Below, piece by piece: positions 35,501 through 45,182 of a stretch of 64,000 nucleotides of DNA. A program made the position numbers and the translations under genes. This DNA is from DASXMT01 sp963781305 (lineage in GTDB: Bacteria; Actinomycetota; Acidimicrobiia; Acidimicrobiales; RAAP-2), in assembly GCA_963781305.1 (NCBI GenBank), contig CAWAFL010000011.1, forward strand, positions 1,116,001 through 1,180,000, given 5' to 3'. A model generated the notes under the pieces. The model saw only the letters and a program-made list of their open reading frames with translations, ran no database searches and was not told the DNA's origin. Positions within the stretch are counted from its first letter, which is position 1, and every line of letters begins with the position of its first letter.

Positions 35501-35698
35501 ATGCCGCTCGGTCGCTGGTATTTCTGGAGGGCGAGCCGGGACCTGGGCTTGTGCATCACGTTATGTGATGCTGTCGCCGCCATCCGTCGCGAGGAAGCGC
35601 TCCAGGGTGAAGCCGCAGCGCTCGAAGCCGACCAGATCGACCCCGAGAAGATGCAGGAGGCTGACTCGCTGATGGAGCGGCTCCGGGCAGAGGTGTGA
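35501..35698 (+). CDS. Short ORF, 65 residues, unknown
   Basis: MPLGRWYFWRASRDLGLC, ITLCDAVAAIRREEALQGE, then an acidic helix ending EKMQEADSLMERLRAEV. The C-terminal 45 residues look like a genuine charged helix. No clear ribosome site before the ATG, so it may be the end of a decayed gene rather than an intact one. Confidence 0.4.
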   Translation: MPLGRWYFWRASRDLGLCITLCDAVAAIRREEALQGEAAALEADQIDPEKMQEADSLMERLRAEV

Positions 35699-35830
35699 CG
35701 GGTTCGAGCTCCGGCCTGGTGCACTTGGAATGGCCACGTTCACCAGGCCCGCATTGAACATCGCCCCGTCCTCCTAAAGTGAATAGGTGAACGACATCGG
35801 CAGACGGGGGACAGCGAGCGCACCGCACCA

Positions 35831-37279
35831 GTGAGCGACCTGGACCGCCGCCGGCGGCTCATCGTCTTGGCCGTGTGCTGTATGAGCCTGCTCATCGTGG
35901 GCATGGACAACACCATCGTCAACGTGGCCCTGCCGTCCATCCAGCGGGACTTCCATGCGTCGGTGTCCGGGTTGCAATGGACCGTCGACGCTTACCTGGT
36001 CGTGCTGGCCAGCCTGTTGATGCTGTCGGGATCGATGGCCGACCGGTTCGGACGGCGGCGAACCTTCCAGCTGGGTCTGGTCATCTTCACGCTCGGCTCG
36101 TTGTTGTGCAGCCTGGCTCCCGGTCTGATCTGGCTGGTCGTCTTCCGGATGATCCAGGCTGTGGGTGGCTCGATGCTCAACCCTGTCGCCGTGTCCATCA
36201 TCCGGAACACCTTTCTCGACCCGAAGGAACGGGCCCAGGCCCTCGGCGCGTGGGGAGCGGTGATCGGGATCAGCCTGGCTCTCGGACCGGTGGTAGGCGG
36301 CATCCTCGTGCATAACGTGGGATGGCAATCGATCTTCTGGGTCAACATTCCCGTCGGGGTGGCTGCCATCGCCCTCACCGCCCGGTTCGTGCCCGAGTCC
36401 AGAGCCGACCACCCCCGTCGGCTCGATCCGATCGGTCAGATCCTGGTGATCGTGTTCCTGGCCTCGCTGACCTACTCGATCATCCAGGGGCCGGAGGCAG
36501 GCTGGGGGTCAGCACAGATCGTGGGCCTCTTCACCGTCGCCATTGTGAGCTTCGGATCGCTCGTCTGGTACGAGCGCCGGCGGTTCGAGCCGCTTATCGA
36601 TGTCCGCTTCTTCCGGAGCACCCCGTTCTCGGGGGCGACGCTGATCGCCGTCAGCGCCTTCGCTGCCTTCAGCGGGTTCTTGTTCCTCAATACGCTCTAT
36701 CTCCAAGACGTCCGGGGCTTGTCCCCGCTCGACGCCGGGCTGTACACGTTGCCGATGGCGGCCATGGCGATACTGGCGTCGCCCATCTCGGGGGCATTGG
36801 TCGGTCGCCGGGGGCCCCGAATCCCGTTGGTGCTGTCCGGTTGCGCCCTGGCCATCGGCAGCGTGATGCTGACCGGATTGAGCCCCACCACGTCGTTCAC
36901 CAGTCTGATCATCGCCTACCTGATCTTTGGCTTCGGCTTCGGCCTGGTCAACCCGCCGATCACCCAGACCGCGGTGTCGGGCATGCCTGCAGCTCAAGCC
37001 GGAGTGGCCGCCGCGGTGGCGTCGACCAGCCGTCAGGTGGGTCAGTCCTTGGGGGTTGCTGTCGTGGGAGTGGCCGCCACCTCGGGTCTGGTGGGCTCGC
37101 TGTCGGCCGGGCTGGCCCAGGCCAGCCACCCGGGCTGGTGGATCATCACCGGGTGCGGGCTCGCCGTCCTGGTCCTCGGCGTGGTGACCACATCGGCCCG
37201 GGCCCGGCGCAGTGCGGAGCGGACAGCCGACCTATTTGGGAGCGAGGTACCGGTCACGGCCGGGTCACCTGGCAGCTGA
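35831..37279 (+). CDS. MFS transporter, DHA2 (14-helix, EmrB/QacA) family
   Basis: 482 residues with about 14 membrane segments. Motif blocks: MDNTIVNVALPSIQRDFHAS after helix 1, SGSMADRFGRRRTFQLG (motif A), GSMLNPVAVSIIRNTFLDPK, and WGAVIGISLALGPVVGGILV (motif C, antiporter type). Exports drugs or metabolites with proton antiport. GTG start at 35831. No dedicated regulator adjoins it. Confidence 0.92.
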   Translation: MSDLDRRRRLIVLAVCCMSLLIVGMDNTIVNVALPSIQRDFHASVSGLQWTVDAYLVVLASLLMLSGSMADRFGRRRTFQLGLVIFTLGSLLCSLAPGLIWLVVFRMIQAVGGSMLNPVAVSIIRNTFLDPKERAQALGAWGAVIGISLALGPVVGGILVHNVGWQSIFWVNIPVGVAAIALTARFVPESRADHPRRLDPIGQILVIVFLASLTYSIIQGPEAGWGSAQIVGLFTVAIVSFGSLVWYERRRFEPLIDVRFFRSTPFSGATLIAVSAFAAFSGFLFLNTLYLQDVRGLSPLDAGLYTLPMAAMAILASPISGALVGRRGPRIPLVLSGCALAIGSVMLTGLSPTTSFTSLIIAYLIFGFGFGLVNPPITQTAVSGMPAAQAGVAAAVASTSRQVGQSLGVAVVGVAATSGLVGSLSAGLAQASHPGWWIITGCGLAVLVLGVVTTSARARRSAERTADLFGSEVPVTAGSPGS

Positions 37280-37477
37280 TGGCGGGGGCCATCCGCTTCG
37301 GCGGAACAAGGTCTCTTCGGGCGTAGCAGCAGGGCGAGGACGAACGAGCCCAGGTCACCGAGGCGCGGCGGTGTGCTCCTCTGGCGTAACCGGGCGTATA
37401 CCCACTGGCAATCGCCTATTCACGGGGCACTGTCACCATGACATCGTCACCTATTGGCCGTTCGCGAGGAGCAGGCA

Positions 37478-38173
37478 ATGTCCGCTTTCGAAACCGATCC
37501 CCGATCCCTTCGGGCTCCCGCCAGCTTGTTCGAACGGCCACCCCTCGATCCCTCCAGGACGGCCGTGGTCGTCGTAGACATGGTCAACTGGCAAGTGCCT
37601 CGGGCGGCGAACGTGGAGGGGCTGGCCCCGGAGTACTTCGTAGAGCGGCTGGCCGACGTCGTCATTCCCAACCATCAGGTGCTGCTGCGGGCGTGCCGCG
37701 AGGTGGGCGTCCGGGTCGTCTATCTACGGGTGGGTTGCTTCCAACCCGACTACAGCGACGCCATCGCCCCGTTCCGCGGGCTCCTCCAGGACTACGAAGC
37801 CCTCGACGGCTCCGAGGCGTGCGAGGTCATTCCCGAGCTGGCGCCCGAGCAGGGGGATCTCAGCCTGCTCAAGACAGGTTCGGGCGGATTCAACTCGTCG
37901 AGCCTCGACTCGCACCTCCGCAACATGGGCATCACCCATGTCCTGTACACAGGGGTGGTGACCAATGCGTGTGTCATGTTGACGGCCTCGGCCGGCTTCG
38001 ACCTTGGCTACTACGGCTACTTGGTGGGTGATGCCACCGCTGCCTTCTCGCCCGAGCTCCAGCAACAGGCGGAGAACCTGATCGGGTATTTCATCGCTCC
38101 GGTGACGACCACGGCGGAGGCCCTGGAACTGATCGGTGCCGACAACCTGGCCTCCGTCGGAAGCGCGGTCTGA
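37478..38173 (+). CDS. Isochorismatase-family cysteine hydrolase
   Basis: 231 residues from ATG 37478 (GAGGA upstream; an in-frame ATG 8 codons earlier is less likely). Catalytic triad visible: D in TAVVVVDMVNWQV, K in LSLLKTGSGGFNSSSL, C in VTNACVMLTASAG. It cleaves C-N bonds of small amides (biuret/ureido or N-carbamoyl type) more likely than isochorismate. The next gene is a nitrilase-superfamily hydrolase on the same strand 82 bases on, so the pair may degrade an N-containing compound stepwise. Confidence 0.9.
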   Translation: MSAFETDPRSLRAPASLFERPPLDPSRTAVVVVDMVNWQVPRAANVEGLAPEYFVERLADVVIPNHQVLLRACREVGVRVVYLRVGCFQPDYSDAIAPFRGLLQDYEALDGSEACEVIPELAPEQGDLSLLKTGSGGFNSSSLDSHLRNMGITHVLYTGVVTNACVMLTASAGFDLGYYGYLVGDATAAFSPELQQQAENLIGYFIAPVTTTAEALELIGADNLASVGSAV

Positions 38174-38255
38174 TCGCCGTTTCCACATGCCAGCAGCCCG
38201 CACGGGGCCGTTTGATCCGTAGTTACGTACGCACGAGCAGAAGGGGTTCCTCGCC

Positions 38256-39140
38256 ATGACAGTTATCGCTACCGCGGCCCTGGCCGGCGGCTACGACGTC
38301 GATGTCAACACCAAGAACCATCTGGCTCTCATGGATGAGGCCGGCGCCGCCGGGGCCGAGCTGGTCGTCTTTCCCGAGATCAGCCTGCAGGGATATCCGC
38401 CGGACTTCGCCAACTTCTATCCCGAGCGGATCCGGGCGGCTTTCGACAACGCCGAATCGGTTCCCGACGGTCCTCACGTCCAGGCCATCGCCGAGCACGC
38501 CCAGGAGCTCGGCGTCTACGTCATATACGGGCTCAACGAGAAGGGGACCTCCCCCGGGGTGATCTACAACACGGCCGTACTGACTGGTCCCGACGGACAT
38601 GTGGGCAAGTACCGGAAGGTCCATGTGGGCATCACCGAACAGCTGACGTGGCGAAAGGGAAACGATTGGCCGGTGTTCGACACGGCCATCGGACGGATCG
38701 GCATGCTCATCTGCTACGACAAGATGTGGCCGGAGTCGACCCGTGAGCTGATGCTTCGAGGTGCCGACATCCTGGTCATGCCCACGGCCTGGTTCATGGC
38801 CTACGGGGAGCAAGATCCAGAAAGCAACATCTTGGTCGAGCAGTACCGGCTCTACGATCGGGTGCGTGCGGCCGAGAACGGCCGTTGGTTCGTCTCCTCC
38901 AACTTCGCCGGCGAGCTCGGTGGCACCCAGTTCATCGGGATGAGCCAGATCGTCGACCCGTGTGGCCGGGTGGTGAAGACCACCGGCATGTTCACCCCGG
39001 GCCTGGCCATCGCCGACATCGACATCAGCGGTGGGATCGCCGAAGCCAACGCCATGCAAGGGGCCCGACTGGTGCGCGACCGGCGGCCCGATACCTACCT
39101 GGCGATGAGCGGGGAGCTGGCGCCTGTGGTTGACGGGTGA
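38256..39140 (+). CDS. Carbon-nitrogen hydrolase (nitrilase superfamily)
   Basis: 294 residues. Catalytic Glu in ELVVFPEISLQGYPP, Lys in VGKYRKVHVGITEQ, Cys in IGMLICYDKMWPES. The C-terminal arm is longer than minimal amidases. Likely an amidase or carbamoylase rather than a true nitrilase. Paired with the upstream isochorismatase-like hydrolase. Confidence 0.9.
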   Translation: MTVIATAALAGGYDVDVNTKNHLALMDEAGAAGAELVVFPEISLQGYPPDFANFYPERIRAAFDNAESVPDGPHVQAIAEHAQELGVYVIYGLNEKGTSPGVIYNTAVLTGPDGHVGKYRKVHVGITEQLTWRKGNDWPVFDTAIGRIGMLICYDKMWPESTRELMLRGADILVMPTAWFMAYGEQDPESNILVEQYRLYDRVRAAENGRWFVSSNFAGELGGTQFIGMSQIVDPCGRVVKTTGMFTPGLAIADIDISGGIAEANAMQGARLVRDRRPDTYLAMSGELAPVVDG

Positions 39141-39214
39141 GCCCGTGCAGGGAACCGCGCCCTGACCAACCGTTCTGCGGCTAACCGTTCTGCCCAACCG
39201 GGTTATTGAGCCGC

Positions 39215-40003
39215 TCAGGCGGTGACGTCCCGTCGAATGAAGGTCACCGTGGCCAGAGCGCCGGCAACGACGACATAGGCCAGGCTGACCAGCAGCGAAT
39301 GGGCGTAGCCCACCGAGGCCGTCCCGCCCTGGCCGACGATCGTCAACGCCGAGCCGGGTAGCCACGGGGTCGTGGCCGGCACGATCTTCATCACGATCTG
39401 CTCGATGGGAAGCAGCCAGGCGAACCCGATGATGACGGAGAACACCGACGAGCGAATGAACAGGCCTACGGCCAGACCGAGGCTGGCGTATCCGATGACG
39501 GCCAACACCAGATTGCCCAGGGCCCGGGTGAGGTCCGAGATCCCGGCCGACGATGTCCAGGCCGCAGTGGGGACGTGTCGGCCGTGGGCCATGGCAAAGG
39601 CGACAACGGTAGCCAGGACGGCCGCGAACACGACGGCGATGGCCAGGAAGGTCAGCACCCCCAGGTACTTGCCGGCCAGGAGCACCCAACGGCGGGGTTG
39701 GCGGACCAGGAGCTGGCGCAATGTACCCAGGCTGTACTCACTGGCGATCTGGGCCGCGGCGATCCCAAAGGCCACGATCCCGAGCAGCACGGTGGCCTGA
39801 CTCAGCCCGTGGATGAGCCCGTTGGGTTGGCCCAGCTCGGTGAGGGTCGGTATGCCGCCGTCGCGGTGACGGCCGTTCCCCGCCTGGGTGAAGAGCAGGA
39901 TGGTGAAGAGCGCCGCCGCCGCGGCCAGCCCGATGTAGGTCGAGACGAGCAGGCTGGGTCGACGGAGCTTGATCCACTCGCTGCGAAACGCGCCGGTGAT
40001 CAT
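39215..40003 (-). CDS. ABC-2 type transporter permease
   Basis: 262 residues and about six membrane helices: SLLVSTYIGLAAAAALFTIL, TVLLGIVAFGIAAAQIASEY, YLGVLTFLAIAVVFAAVLAT, VLAVIGYASLGLAVGLFI, SVIIGFAWLLPIEQIV and a final LLVSLAYVVVAGALATV. SEYSLGTLRQLLVRQPRRW is the usual conserved loop of bacteriocin/drug ABC-2 permeases. Overlaps the ATPase gene by four bases (ATGA), so the two are one exporter. Confidence 0.9.
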   Translation of the reverse strand: MITGAFRSEWIKLRRPSLLVSTYIGLAAAAALFTILLFTQAGNGRHRDGGIPTLTELGQPNGLIHGLSQATVLLGIVAFGIAAAQIASEYSLGTLRQLLVRQPRRWVLLAGKYLGVLTFLAIAVVFAAVLATVVAFAMAHGRHVPTAAWTSSAGISDLTRALGNLVLAVIGYASLGLAVGLFIRSSVFSVIIGFAWLLPIEQIVMKIVPATTPWLPGSALTIVGQGGTASVGYAHSLLVSLAYVVVAGALATVTFIRRDVTA

Positions 40004-41022
40004 CGGACGGCCTCCAGCTCGTGGCGTTGTTGGGTGTCGCGAGAGTGCGTGCCGGTCAGCTCGAAGAACGCGTCCTCGAGACTACGGTGGCGCTCCGCCA
40101 GGTACTGCAACGTGATGCCTCCGTTCATGGCCGTCCGATTCACCCCGGCCGCACCGTCGACGCCGGTCTGGACGACCACGGCTTCCGACTCCAGCTCCTG
40201 ACGAACCTGGTAGCCGGCGGCCCGCAGCAGGGAGGCGAGGCCATCAAGGTCTTCTAGCTGCTCGGGCCGGGCCACGATGTCCGACGCCTGCCGGGCCCGA
40301 AGCTCTGCCACCGGACCCTGGTAGACGGCTCGGCCGGCCTGGATCATGACCACGTGGTCGCAGATGTGCTCGATCTCCGAGATCAGGTGACTGGACACGA
40401 ACACGGTGATGCCGTCGTCGGCCAGGGATCGGATGAGCCCCCGCATCTCGAGGATGCCGCCCGGGTCGAGCCCGTTGGTCGGCTCGTCGAGGACGAGGAG
40501 CTCCGGGCTCACCAGCAGCGCGGCTGCGATGCCCAGACGCTGCTTCATGCCCAGCGAGTAGGTCCGATAGCGGTCCGAGGCCCGTTCGGCCAGGCCGACC
40601 CGATGGAGAACGTCGTCGATGGGGCGTGACGAGATGCGACCCAGGCGGACCAGGACGCGCAGGTTGGCCCGCCCGCTCAGCTGGGGGTAGAAAGCTGGAG
40701 CCTCGATGAGGGCCCCCACCTTGTCGAGGTAGCTGGGCGGATCACCGAGGTTGCCGCCGAGCACGGTGCCGGTCCCGCTGCTCGGCCGGATCAAGCCGAG
40801 CAGCATCCTGATCGTGGTCGTCTTGCCCGCACCGTTCGGACCCACGAACCCGCAGACGGACCCGGCGGGAATGGCCAACGCCAGTTGATCGACCACCGCC
40901 TTGTCGTCGAACCGCTTGGTCAGGCCCCTCGTGGACACGGCGAGAACTGGTTGCTCCTCGCTCCGTGCATCGTGGACATCATGACGAGACGTCGTTGCCC
41001 CACCCAACGAATGTCTGGCCAT
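40000..41022 (-). CDS. ABC transporter ATP-binding protein (drug/bacteriocin export type)
   Basis: 340 residues. Walker A GPNGAGKTTTIRMLLGL, signature YSLGMKQRLGIAAALL, Walker B LLVLDEPTNGLDPGG and the switch His in VFVSSHLISEIEHICDH. The ~70-residue C-terminal extension is normal for this subfamily. Coupled to the permease downstream. The N-terminal ~25 residues before VSTRGLTKRF are not family-like, so the start may be later. Confidence 0.92.
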   Translation of the reverse strand: MARHSLGGATTSRHDVHDARSEEQPVLAVSTRGLTKRFDDKAVVDQLALAIPAGSVCGFVGPNGAGKTTTIRMLLGLIRPSSGTGTVLGGNLGDPPSYLDKVGALIEAPAFYPQLSGRANLRVLVRLGRISSRPIDDVLHRVGLAERASDRYRTYSLGMKQRLGIAAALLVSPELLVLDEPTNGLDPGGILEMRGLIRSLADDGITVFVSSHLISEIEHICDHVVMIQAGRAVYQGPVAELRARQASDIVARPEQLEDLDGLASLLRAAGYQVRQELESEAVVVQTGVDGAAGVNRTAMNGGITLQYLAERHRSLEDAFFELTGTHSRDTQQRHELEAVR

Positions 41023-41250
41023 GGCGATGACACTAGAGGTGAGGGTTCCGTCCGCTGAAACGCGATGCTCAGCGTTTCCACAGCTACTGCGGCGGAGCGG
41101 TTCAGTCGTGCAGCCCCGGCTGCCACCCTCAGTACGGTGACGGCTGCCGCCCCTCGGTGCTAGAGGATCAGCCCGCGGTACTTGACGTCCCTAATATCTC
41201 GTCGAGAGTGACGGGGACACCACCGAAGAGCAACAGTGGACTGAGAACGA

Positions 41251-42939
41251 TCACCGGCGTGCTTCGGCTGTCGGCGCACAGGGCCCGGCCGTGACGCCGA
41301 CCGTCACCAAATGCGCGCTGGGCGCGTTGGCCACTTCGAGGAACTGGCTGCCGGTCCCGGAGATGACCGAGCCTCCCGAGACCCGAGGGCAGTACCCGGT
41401 CGGATAGTGGATCAGGGTGGGGACCATGATCACGGTGGGTGCGCTTACAGCATGGTCGGGGACGTAGGTGAGGCGAAAACGACCTGTGGCTGGGTCGAAC
41501 GACATCGACGCAGGCGTCCCGGCGATGGCCTCAGGATAGGTGCGGGCCAGCACCCGAGCGGTGGAGCGAAGCCGTCCGTCTGGGCCGACCAATGCCTCAT
41601 CGGTGCTGCCGGTTGGATCGCCGTAGTACTTCCACGACCAGTACGTCCACCCGACGAGAGTCCGGTCGGCTTCTCGGGTCAGTTGGTCGAGAAGGCTCAC
41701 ATTGGAAGTCGCCCCAAATTCGCTCACGAACCAGGCAGGACCGTGGGGCTGCGACACCGATGCCAGCTCGTGCCTGCTGGCCGAGCGGTGGGTGAGTGTT
41801 CGCATGCCTTGGGAGGCACAGGCGGCGGTGTCGGTCGGGTTCCCGGTGAAGCCGCTGCGGTAGCTGCAATAGACGTGGACGTTGAAGACCAGGTTCGGCA
41901 AGTTCATGGGTCCGATGAAGTTGGGACGACCGTGGCTGCCGAAGATGTCTGGTTCATAGAAGATGAGGTGACCGGGATCCGCAGCCAAGATCCTGGGGAT
42001 GACCCCGAGGGCGGGGTCGTGGGCGGGGCAGGTGACCGGCGCGGCCCGGTGGGTTGACCGGCTCGCGAGGGCCGTCCCCATATAGAAGCACTGCAATTGG
42101 GTGTCGAATTGTTCATCACCCCGGGTCACGAGCGACCGCGAGTACGGCTCGTTGAACGGGTCGTAGCCGAGTACCCACGGGTCAGCGCGGAAGTGGCCGG
42201 CCACCGCCGCCCACACGCGATCGAACTCACCCTGGAGGTTGCCGGCGACGTCGTTGGTCCAGAAATGACGGTAGGCAGTGTCAGCGGCAGGCGAGGCGTA
42301 GTTCTGGGACCATCGCCCGGGAAGGTCTGGATTTTGGGCGCCGTGCGTGCAGACCGCCCAGTTCGGTGCCCCCTCGCCGTCGAATTGCTGGCTGTAGACG
42401 TCCTGATGCATATCGAGCAGCGTGTAGATATGAAATCGCCCGAGCAGGGCGACCGTCTTGTCCAGATTGTCGAGATAGCGGGTCAGCTCGGCCTGGTTTG
42501 ACTGATGGGGATCGCCTGGTGCTCCGGGACGGCAGATGGACGGGTTGTTGGAGGACGCCGTCCCCGGCTCGAGACCGCTCCATGTCATCCCCAACCGCAC
42601 GACGTTGAACCCGAGGGCGGCGATCAGCGACGCATCGGCAACCGAGAAGTTCCATGGCTTACCCGGGGCCGGATAGAGCTCGTAGGGGGGAAGCTTGTAC
42701 ACCGCGTTGACGCCGTGGAAGATTACGACGCGACCCTGTTGGTCATAGAGAAAGGGGCCGCCCGGTGACCGGATCGGACCCTGGACCGCCGCCAGGTCGG
42801 TCATGACCGGCTCCATCGGGACACGAGTCGACAGGCTGGGCAGCACCGGGGCTGCTGCAGTGCTTGACGCCGCCCCGACCGAGACGACGCCCACGACGGT
42901 CAGGACGACGGCGAGACCACGAGCGGTCAGTACGCGCAA
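41251..42939 (-). CDS. Secreted GH5 endoglycoceramidase-like glycosidase
   Basis: 562 residues with a signal peptide (MRVLTARGLAVVLTVVGVVS.. cut near AASSTAAA). TIM-barrel GH5 features: VIFHGVNAVYKLPPY, LGFNVVRLGMTWSGLEP, IYTLLDMHQDVYSQ, acid/base Glu in GYDPFNEPYSRSL, nucleophile Glu in AWFVSEFGATSN. A beta-sandwich C-terminal domain follows. Family members cut glycosphingolipids or glycosylated lipids; bacterial homologs also act on other beta-glucosides. Exported, so it probably attacks host, microbial or plant glycolipids. Confidence 0.88.
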   Translation of the reverse strand: MRVLTARGLAVVLTVVGVVSVGAASSTAAAPVLPSLSTRVPMEPVMTDLAAVQGPIRSPGGPFLYDQQGRVVIFHGVNAVYKLPPYELYPAPGKPWNFSVADASLIAALGFNVVRLGMTWSGLEPGTASSNNPSICRPGAPGDPHQSNQAELTRYLDNLDKTVALLGRFHIYTLLDMHQDVYSQQFDGEGAPNWAVCTHGAQNPDLPGRWSQNYASPAADTAYRHFWTNDVAGNLQGEFDRVWAAVAGHFRADPWVLGYDPFNEPYSRSLVTRGDEQFDTQLQCFYMGTALASRSTHRAAPVTCPAHDPALGVIPRILAADPGHLIFYEPDIFGSHGRPNFIGPMNLPNLVFNVHVYCSYRSGFTGNPTDTAACASQGMRTLTHRSASRHELASVSQPHGPAWFVSEFGATSNVSLLDQLTREADRTLVGWTYWSWKYYGDPTGSTDEALVGPDGRLRSTARVLARTYPEAIAGTPASMSFDPATGRFRLTYVPDHAVSAPTVIMVPTLIHYPTGYCPRVSGGSVISGTGSQFLEVANAPSAHLVTVGVTAGPCAPTAEARR

Positions 42940-43073
42940 GGGTACGGCCGACGTGACCGTCTACCGCTCATCGGCGGCGCGGCCCGGTAGGAGCGATCGA
43001 TTCGGGTGCTCTCGGAATGGCCGGTGCGGCCGCCATCCAGGCATCCAGCCGAGCTATGTACCGCCTCCAAGCC

Positions 43074-43110
43074 CGAGACACCCGAGATACCCGAGATACC
43101 CGAGATACGG
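43074..43110. repeat. 9-bp tandem repeat (cccgagata)
   Basis: Four near-identical 9-base units in the gap upstream of the GH5 gene. They are not obviously coding. Their location suggests an effect on the leftward GH5 promoter or a slippage tract. Confidence 0.8.
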
Positions 43111-43229
43111 CAGCAAAGAGGCAGCGGTGGAGGGGGAGAACTCCGGTGATCTCGTTGCCTCGTTGCTCGGAGCTGGCCATGGCCACAGGCCACGGCGTCG
43201 GGCGGCACGGTGCACGCACGGCCATCGGG

Positions 43230-43739
43230 CTAGCGCACCATGGCCTGAGGTCGACCCGCGGGTTCGGGGTCGTTCAACAGCGTCATGGCCAGATCGTCGA
43301 GGATGGAACACGCCTCGAGGGCAGCCGATGCAGCGATGGACCGAGCTCTCGGATTGCAGGGACCGTCGACTGCGCTGGAGGCCGCGTAGTCGATCCGGAT
43401 CGAGGCGGCGATGACGTCGGCGGCAAGCCGGATGGCACGTTCGAAGGACTGCTGATGTGCGCCGGTACAGGCCTGGACGAGCATGAACCGATCGACTTCG
43501 GCGGAGACAGCGCGGAGCTTTTGCATCAGCACCGGCAGGTCGCCCAGGGGAGCGCCGTCCTCTCGTGCCCGACCCACGGCTTGTTCGGCTCCGTGGACGG
43601 CCCCGGACATGAGGCGGCGGTTGCGTTGGGCCGTTCGCCAGCAGCTGTCGAACAAGTGGCCGACACGCCAGCGGCTCGGCGTACCCGACCTTCGGAGGGA
43701 GCGAGTGACCATGCATGACATTGTCCATGCCCTCGCCAT
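43230..43739 (-). CDS. Helical protein of unknown function
   Basis: Up to 169 residues; the start is uncertain (43739, or ATG 43712 or 43613). The likely folded part is SGAVHGAEQAVGRAREDGAP to ACSILDDLAMTLLNDPEPAG: all-helical, with QSFERAIRLAADVIAASIRI in its core. The first 45 residues are Arg-rich and may not be translated. No family recognised. Lies between the GH5 gene and the NAGPA-type lipoprotein gene. Confidence 0.5.
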   Translation of the reverse strand: MARAWTMSCMVTRSLRRSGTPSRWRVGHLFDSCWRTAQRNRRLMSGAVHGAEQAVGRAREDGAPLGDLPVLMQKLRAVSAEVDRFMLVQACTGAHQQSFERAIRLAADVIAASIRIDYAASSAVDGPCNPRARSIAASAALEACSILDDLAMTLLNDPEPAGRPQAMVR

Positions 43740-43974
43740 GGCGACGCGGTCAGTCCTCTCAGCGAAGTCTTAGAGGAGCCTGCACGTCCATCGGGGCCAA
43801 CGGCCTCCTCGAACGGTACGCTTGCGCGAATGACCCCAGCGCGAGCCCGAGACCAGGTGGACGCGTCCTCGCTCGACCTTCGCTGAGCATGGCCGGGGCG
43901 CAGCACGGTCCCACCACAGGCGCGTCGCCGTACACCCTGAGTACGGGGACGAACCGCTGAGCGCCTTACGTCCA

Positions 43975-45045
43975 GTGATCCGCGCACGGTGGACGCGAGT
44001 GACCGCGGCGCTGGTCTGCGTTTCACTCGTCGCCGCCGCATGCGGAGGGGGAACGGCCCCCAACGCCGTGCACCCGCCTGCGAACAGCGGTCGACCGACG
44101 GGAGCCCCGACGACCATACCGCCGACCACAACAACCACGGTTCCGAACCTTCCCGAGCCGACGGCGCTGGCGCCGTTCACCCAACCGGCGGCGGCCGGCG
44201 AGGGTGCCTGGACGCCCGTCGGGCGGACGGTGAACGGCCTTCCTGCGGTGTACGAGACGGATCTCGTTCCCCCCGGGGGCACCCAGCCGGCCGGGATCGC
44301 GTGGATGGATACCAAGGTCCTCTCCGCGGAGCTGTACTCGGGTTCGTTGAGCCCTGGTGGCGGCCCCTTCCAGTTCACCGCCCCCATTGAGCCGGCCCAA
44401 GCGGTGTCGTTGGTGGCCGCCTTCAACGGTGGCTTCATCATGGATGCGGCCGAGGGCGGTTACTACACGGAGGGTCGCGTCATCGACCCACTCGTCTCGG
44501 GGGCGGCCTCCCTCGTCATCTATGCCGACGGCTCCGTCACCGTGGGGTCGTGGGGGACCGACGTGTTCATGACGCCGAACGTGGTGGCCGTCCGCCAGAA
44601 CCTGGTTCCCCTCGTCGCCGGTGGTCAGCCCACCGCCCAGGCGTCGAGCACGAACTGGCAGGCCTGGGGTAACACGTGCGGGGCGACGTCCTGTGCGTCG
44701 ACAGTCCCCGGTGTCGAGAACCAGTGGCGTTCGGGTGTCGGCGTCGTAGCTGACGGCGCCCTCGTCTACGCGGCCGGACCCGACCTGGACCCGCTGCAGC
44801 TGGCTCAGCTTCTGATGAGCGCCGGCGTGGTCCGGGGCATGGAGCTCGACATCAACCCCAACTGGCCCGCGTTCGTCACCTACGATCCGTCGCCGTCCGG
44901 CGGCCCAGCGGCGCCGGCGAATGGGAGCAGCCTGCAGCCGAGCAGTGCGCAGGGCCCGGCGACCTTCTTCACGCCGTCGTGGGCTCGTGACTTCGTGACC
45001 ATGTCGGCCCGACCTACGCCGGCCGGGCCGACGCCGGCCGGCTGA
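43975..45045 (+). CDS. Lipoprotein with phosphodiester glycosidase (NAGPA-like) domain
   Basis: 356 residues. Lipobox SLVAAACGGG near residue 23 after a short hydrophobic stretch, then a Thr/Pro linker. The domain contains VSLVAAFNGGFIMDAAEGGY, LVIYADGSVTVGSWG, WRSGVGVVADGALVYAAGPDLDP-type blocks and GVVRGMELDINPNWPAF, the NAGPA/DUF2233 pattern, which hydrolyses phosphodiester-linked sugars. Membrane-anchored and outward-facing, so it may trim wall or exopolysaccharide phosphodiesters. GTG start 43975. Convergent with the LCP gene, which attaches wall polymers. Confidence 0.85.
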   Translation: MIRARWTRVTAALVCVSLVAAACGGGTAPNAVHPPANSGRPTGAPTTIPPTTTTTVPNLPEPTALAPFTQPAAAGEGAWTPVGRTVNGLPAVYETDLVPPGGTQPAGIAWMDTKVLSAELYSGSLSPGGGPFQFTAPIEPAQAVSLVAAFNGGFIMDAAEGGYYTEGRVIDPLVSGAASLVIYADGSVTVGSWGTDVFMTPNVVAVRQNLVPLVAGGQPTAQASSTNWQAWGNTCGATSCASTVPGVENQWRSGVGVVADGALVYAAGPDLDPLQLAQLLMSAGVVRGMELDINPNWPAFVTYDPSPSGGPAAPANGSSLQPSSAQGPATFFTPSWARDFVTMSARPTPAGPTPAG

Positions 45046-45140
45046 GCTACGGTGCGGCCGACCAGCTGGACGTAAAGGTCGGGCTCTCCAACGGTCGCCT
45101 CGAGGTTACGGAAGCCTCGTGGTTAGCCTTACCTCGAAGT

Positions 45141-45162
45141 GCCCCCGGACTGAGCCGGGGGC
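45141..45162. terminator. Bidirectional terminator hairpin
   Basis: GCCCCCGG (45141-45148) and CCGGGGGC (45155-45162) pair exactly around ACTGAG, between two convergent genes. Confidence 0.75.
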
Positions 45163-45182
45163 GTGCGGGAGGCGAGTCACGG

